From positions 1 through 8,289 of the forward strand of contig SKKR01000198.1 in assembly GCA_007123655.1 (NCBI GenBank): a DNA stretch of 8,289 nt, given 5' to 3'. The notes below the pieces were generated by a model that was not told where the DNA came from, did not search any database, and saw only the letters and a list, made by a program, of their open reading frames with translations. This document shows positions 5,873 to 8,289 of the stretch, piece by piece. Both the position numbers and the translations under genes were made by a program. The DNA is from Thermomicrobiaceae bacterium (GTDB lineage Bacteria; Chloroflexota; Chloroflexia; Thermomicrobiales; Thermomicrobiaceae). How positions within the stretch are numbered: the first letter of the stretch is position 1; every line of letters starts with the position of its first letter.

Positions 5873-7120
5873 ATGACCGGCACACACTCCCAGAACGGCA
5901 ACCAGCAAATGCCGCTGGCCGGCGTACGCGTGCTTGAGTTCGGCCAGGCGGTGTCCAGCCCGCTATGCACAATGCTGCTCGGGGATCTCGGCGCCGATGT
6001 CGTCAAGATCGAGCCCCCGCACGGTGATGCCGCCCGCGGCTACGGGCCTCCGTTTGTCTCCGGCGAAAGCCCCTACTATCTCTCATGTAACCGGAACAAG
6101 CGCAGTACCGTGCTGAACATCAAGCATGCTGACGGCGCGAAGATCGTCCGGCGAATGTGCGAGCAGGCGGACATCATAGTTAGCAACTTTCGGCCTGGAG
6201 TCATGGACAGGCTCGGCATCGGGTACGAGTCGCTAAAGGCCGTCAACCCGGCGCTCATTTACTGCCAGGTGACCGGCTACGGACCCACCGGTCCGTTTGC
6301 AGATCAACCGTCCTACGATCAGGTTGCCCAGGGCATGTCCGGACTGATGAGCGTGACCGGGACCACGGAAAGCGGTCCGATCCGGGTGGGTGTGGCAATC
6401 GGTGACGTACTCGCGGCGCTTCACGCAACGGTCGGTGTTCTCGGAGCCTGGGCGCACCGGCAGAACACCGGCGAAGGGCAGCGGGTCGATACATCGCTGC
6501 TGGGCGCGATTCTCGGCATCCTGACTTATCAGACCGGCCGGTACCTGGCCGACGGCTCAGAACCGCAACGTGAGGGGAACGACCACCCGGTCGCGGCCCC
6601 ATACGGCGCGTTTTCGACAAGGGACGGCCAGATCAACATAACAATCGCGAACGAGACGATGTGGCGACGGCTCGCCGACGTGCTGGGACATCCGGAGTGG
6701 GTGGATGACCCTCGCTTCGCCAACAACGCGGAGCGGGTAAACAACCGGCAGGCGATAAACGAACTGGTCACCTCCGCCCTGAAAAGCGACACCGTCAACA
6801 ACTGGGTAACCCGTCTCAACGACGCAGGAGTCGCCTGCGGACCGATCTGGACCATAGGTGAGGCGCTCGAGAGCGAGCAGGTGGCGCACATGGGTATCAT
6901 CCAGCAAGTTGAGCATGACCTGGCCGGCCGGATTCCACTGATCGGCCCGGCGCTTTCGCTTAGCGGCACGCCGCAGGTAATCCGCCGCCCGCCCCCGCTA
7001 CTTGCCCAGCACACGGCTGAGGTTCTCGCGGAGGTCGGTGTCAGCGAGCCAGATATCGCGCGGATGGCAGACGACGGCGCGATCACGCTCGGTCCGGTAA
7101 CGCGCCTCGCGCGATCCTGA
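5873..7120 (+). CDS. Family III (CaiB/BaiF) CoA-transferase
   Basis: 415-residue enzyme of the CaiB/BaiF (formyl-CoA transferase-like) family, which moves CoA between a CoA thioester and a free carboxylic acid. It is cytoplasmic; family members form interlocked dimers. Conserved features: N-terminal LAGVRVLEFGQAVSSP (15-30), the LGDLGADVVKIEPP block (36-49), NKRSTVLN (75-82), NFRPGVMDRLGIGYE (105-119) and YCQVTGYGPTGP (130-141). The likely catalytic aspartate is D178 in VAIGDVLAALHA, aligned by motif with Asp169 of formyl-CoA transferase. HPVAAPYGAF (238-247), GVACGPIWTIGEAL (319-332) and the C-terminal LLAQHTAEVL (376-385) complete the family pattern at normal length. Substrate specificity cannot be read from the sequence, and no neighbouring pathway gene (acyl-CoA dehydrogenase, hydratase) helps. 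The gene has its own promoter and appears monocistronic or leads into the lipoprotein 97 bases downstream. Confidence 0.95.
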   Translation: MTGTHSQNGNQQMPLAGVRVLEFGQAVSSPLCTMLLGDLGADVVKIEPPHGDAARGYGPPFVSGESPYYLSCNRNKRSTVLNIKHADGAKIVRRMCEQADIIVSNFRPGVMDRLGIGYESLKAVNPALIYCQVTGYGPTGPFADQPSYDQVAQGMSGLMSVTGTTESGPIRVGVAIGDVLAALHATVGVLGAWAHRQNTGEGQRVDTSLLGAILGILTYQTGRYLADGSEPQREGNDHPVAAPYGAFSTRDGQINITIANETMWRRLADVLGHPEWVDDPRFANNAERVNNRQAINELVTSALKSDTVNNWVTRLNDAGVACGPIWTIGEALESEQVAHMGIIQQVEHDLAGRIPLIGPALSLSGTPQVIRRPPPLLAQHTAEVLAEVGVSEPDIARMADDGAITLGPVTRLARS

Positions 7121-7179
7121 TAGCATTCCGGGGCGGTTCGCCTCTTGCGCGTCGCGGGCCGATTTCGCCTTGCTGAACC

Positions 7180-7199
7180 GATCAGGACGGTGACTGATC
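7180..7199 (+). repeat. Short inverted repeat between CoA-transferase and lipoprotein
   Basis: GATCAG (7180-7185) and CTGATC (7194-7199) form a 6-bp stem around an 8-base loop, ending 4 bases before the lipoprotein ribosome site. No T tract follows. It could be a weak terminator, a 5' UTR hairpin or an operator half-site pair, or chance. No convincing promoter was seen in 7121-7217. Confidence 0.25.
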
Positions 7200-7217
7200 C
7201 CCCGGGAGTCTCATTGC

Positions 7218-7964
7218 ATGTACCCTCGCATGTTTTTCGCGATCGCCACCTTGCTCGCGCTGACCATTCTGTCCGGTTGCGTTCCCGATTCTGACCTGGA
7301 TCGGGTTTCCGGCAATGGGAGAGATGACGCCAACAACCTGACGCCGATCGCGGAAGATGAACTACCTGCCCCGCCGGAACTCGAGGTGCGGGTTCTCGGG
7401 GTGGATATCCATCGAACCGGCGGACGGGTTGCCGCCGAGATCGCAGTTGCCGGGGCGCCCGGCGATGACATGCGACTCGGTGAGATCGCTCGGGTGGAGT
7501 GGAGCGATGGCGAAGTCTTTGACGCCGTGCCCCGGATGGCGGAGGGGATAATCATCGAATCCCGCCGAAGTGATCCCGATGAGAACCTGGTACCGGTCAG
7601 GGTGTATCTGAGCAGCGTCACGCGCAGGCTCGGCACCGACGAGAACGCCCGGATTACGCCGGACGAGATCGTCACAGAGTGGGGCACGTTTCCCGTGCTG
7701 GACATCCAGCGTGTGAATCGCCCGCCTGGCTGGCGGGTCGACTTTCAGGCCGCCGGCCAGCGGTGGGTCACCGACGGCCACGTCTGGCACGAGGGGCGGG
7801 TCCGGGAGTTCGAGGGTGAGGACGTATCGTTCAACGAAGAGTTTCGACCGGTCAGCGGATCCATCCGGTTCGATCACCGGATCGAGGACCTGGCCGCCGA
7901 GCTTCCGCTCGACGCGGAAGTCGACGTGCGTATTGCCGTTCCCGAGCTGACGATCGACCTCTAG
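7218..7964 (+). CDS. Predicted lipoprotein of unknown function, lysine-free
   Basis: 248 residues, family not recognised. The N-terminus is a type II signal peptide: Arg at 4, a hydrophobic core (5-18) and the lipobox L-S-G-C with lipidated Cys21. The residue after Cys is Val, so in a Gram-negative cell no Asp+2 inner-membrane retention signal is present. Mature residues 22-52 are an Asp/Asn/Pro-rich linker. After that come alternating polar/hydrophobic stretches suggesting beta-rich domains (about 53-150 and 155-248), with a Trp-rich patch near 168-188. By hand count it has 48 Asp+Glu, 25 Arg and no Lys, so it is strongly acidic. The ATG is supported by GGGAG nine bases upstream (7204-7208). 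A long reading frame on the opposite strand (7362-8003) was judged a shadow. It may share a transcript with the CoA-transferase, but no functional link is evident. Confidence 0.85.
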   Translation: MYPRMFFAIATLLALTILSGCVPDSDLDRVSGNGRDDANNLTPIAEDELPAPPELEVRVLGVDIHRTGGRVAAEIAVAGAPGDDMRLGEIARVEWSDGEVFDAVPRMAEGIIIESRRSDPDENLVPVRVYLSSVTRRLGTDENARITPDEIVTEWGTFPVLDIQRVNRPPGWRVDFQAAGQRWVTDGHVWHEGRVREFEGEDVSFNEEFRPVSGSIRFDHRIEDLAAELPLDAEVDVRIAVPELTIDL

Positions 7965-8020
7965 CGACGCGCCGTCTCCGGACAGACCCGCGGCGGACGA
8001 CACCGTTCTAGAAGGCCAGC

Positions 8021-8030
8021 GAACTAGTTC
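8021..8030. repeat. Perfect 10-bp palindrome at a convergent gene junction
   Basis: GAACTAGTTC directly abuts the stop codon of the minus-strand acidic protein gene. A second palindrome, TTCTAGAA, lies at 8006-8013. They sit in the 66-base gap between two converging genes. The stems are too short and AT-rich to be good terminators. No other terminator is visible here. Confidence 0.25.
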
Positions 8031-8289
8031 CTATTGCTCCTCGTCGTCGTTTGCATCGTCGTTCCCGTTCCCATTCCCTTCGCCGTCTCCGTCGTCGTTG
8101 ACCTCGATGTCGTCGGCGTCGAGATCCACATCGACATCGATATCCGTTCCATCGTCGCCGTTCCCGTCTCCGTTCTCGATGACGGTGGTGTCGCCGTTCG
8201 TGCCGTTGTCAGTCGTTCCGGGAATGCCTGCCACGAGCAGGAAGACGATCACAACGACCGCCAGCGCCAGCGCGACAGCGCCCGCTGGG
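8031..8289 (-). CDS. Membrane-anchored protein with an acidic Asp/Asn/Gly tail (5' end outside window)
   Basis: The C-terminal 85 residues of a protein whose start lies beyond the right edge. The frame stays open to the end of the window. Residues about 2-23 of the visible part (AVALALAVVVIVFLLVAGIP) form one hydrophobic membrane segment. The last 61 residues are low-complexity: by hand count 19 Asp and 5 Glu, many Gly and Asn, and no Lys or Arg. They include an alternating stretch IDVDVDLDADD and DNG/GDGNGDDG runs reminiscent of loose calcium-binding sequences, without a defined EF-hand. A GTG at 8252 could give a 73-residue protein, but it starts in the middle of the hydrophobic segment and cuts it short, so a longer protein is more likely. 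The tail probably faces outside the membrane, though topology cannot be fixed without the N-terminus. Function unknown. The gene converges on the lipoprotein gene. Confidence 0.7.
   Translation of the reverse strand, partial: PAGAVALALAVVVIVFLLVAGIPGTTDNGTNGDTTVIENGDGNGDDGTDIDVDVDLDADDIEVNDDGDGEGNGNGNDDANDDEEQ

Noticed and set aside
5514..5972. 152-codon minus-strand frame in the divergent intergenic region
   Set aside because: It overlaps the CoA-transferase start, has shadow-like Arg/Ser/Pro composition, and runs over both candidate promoters.
7362..8003. 213-codon open frame on the minus strand across the lipoprotein gene
   Set aside because: It has no clear ribosome site or recognisable domain, whereas the plus-strand frame has a signal peptide, lipobox and GGGAG site. 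High GC creates long antisense frames.

Overview
This looks like chromosomal DNA from a GC-rich bacterium. GTG is used freely as a start codon, Shine-Dalgarno sites are clear (GGAGG, AGGAG, GGAG) and genes in operons overlap by 4 bases. The sequence does not decide the lineage. A predicted lipoprotein with no lysine and a surplus of Asp/Glu, beside a very acidic membrane-anchored protein, hints at a salt-adapted or otherwise acidic exported proteome. That is an inference.

Left two thirds (1-5477, minus strand): two tandem paralogous gene pairs, each a calcineurin-like metallophosphoesterase of the SbcD/Mre11/YhaO type followed by an SbcC/Rad50/YhaN-type ATPase. Pair A (5477 to 1777) is complete. 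Pair B (1520 to 1) is cut by the left window edge after 125 ATPase residues. In both pairs the nuclease stop overlaps the ATPase start (ATGA in A, GTGA in B), and a GGAG ribosome site sits six bases before that start. The complete ATPase has Walker A, the signature motif and Walker B at its two ends, joined by long charged helical arms. At the tip of the arms, where SbcC/Rad50 carry a CxxC zinc hook, there are two adjacent membrane-spanning segments instead. This suggests a membrane-tethered Mre11-Rad50-like machine, present as two diverged versions in one cluster. A 256-base gap separates the pairs. It holds two tight hairpins after ATPase A and a plausible promoter before nuclease B.

Middle (5478-5872): a 395-base non-coding divergent region. 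It has an extended -10 promoter facing left to pair A and another facing right to a family III (CaiB/BaiF) CoA-transferase at 5873-7120.

Right end: the CoA-transferase is followed on the same strand by an unrecognised predicted lipoprotein (7218-7964). Converging on it from the right edge is the 3' end of a gene for a protein with one membrane segment and an Asp/Asn/Gly/Glu-rich tail of about 61 residues (8031-8289, incomplete). Nothing in the sequence links these three genes to the nuclease/ATPase cluster. No tRNA, rRNA, CRISPR array, insertion sequence or attachment site was seen.
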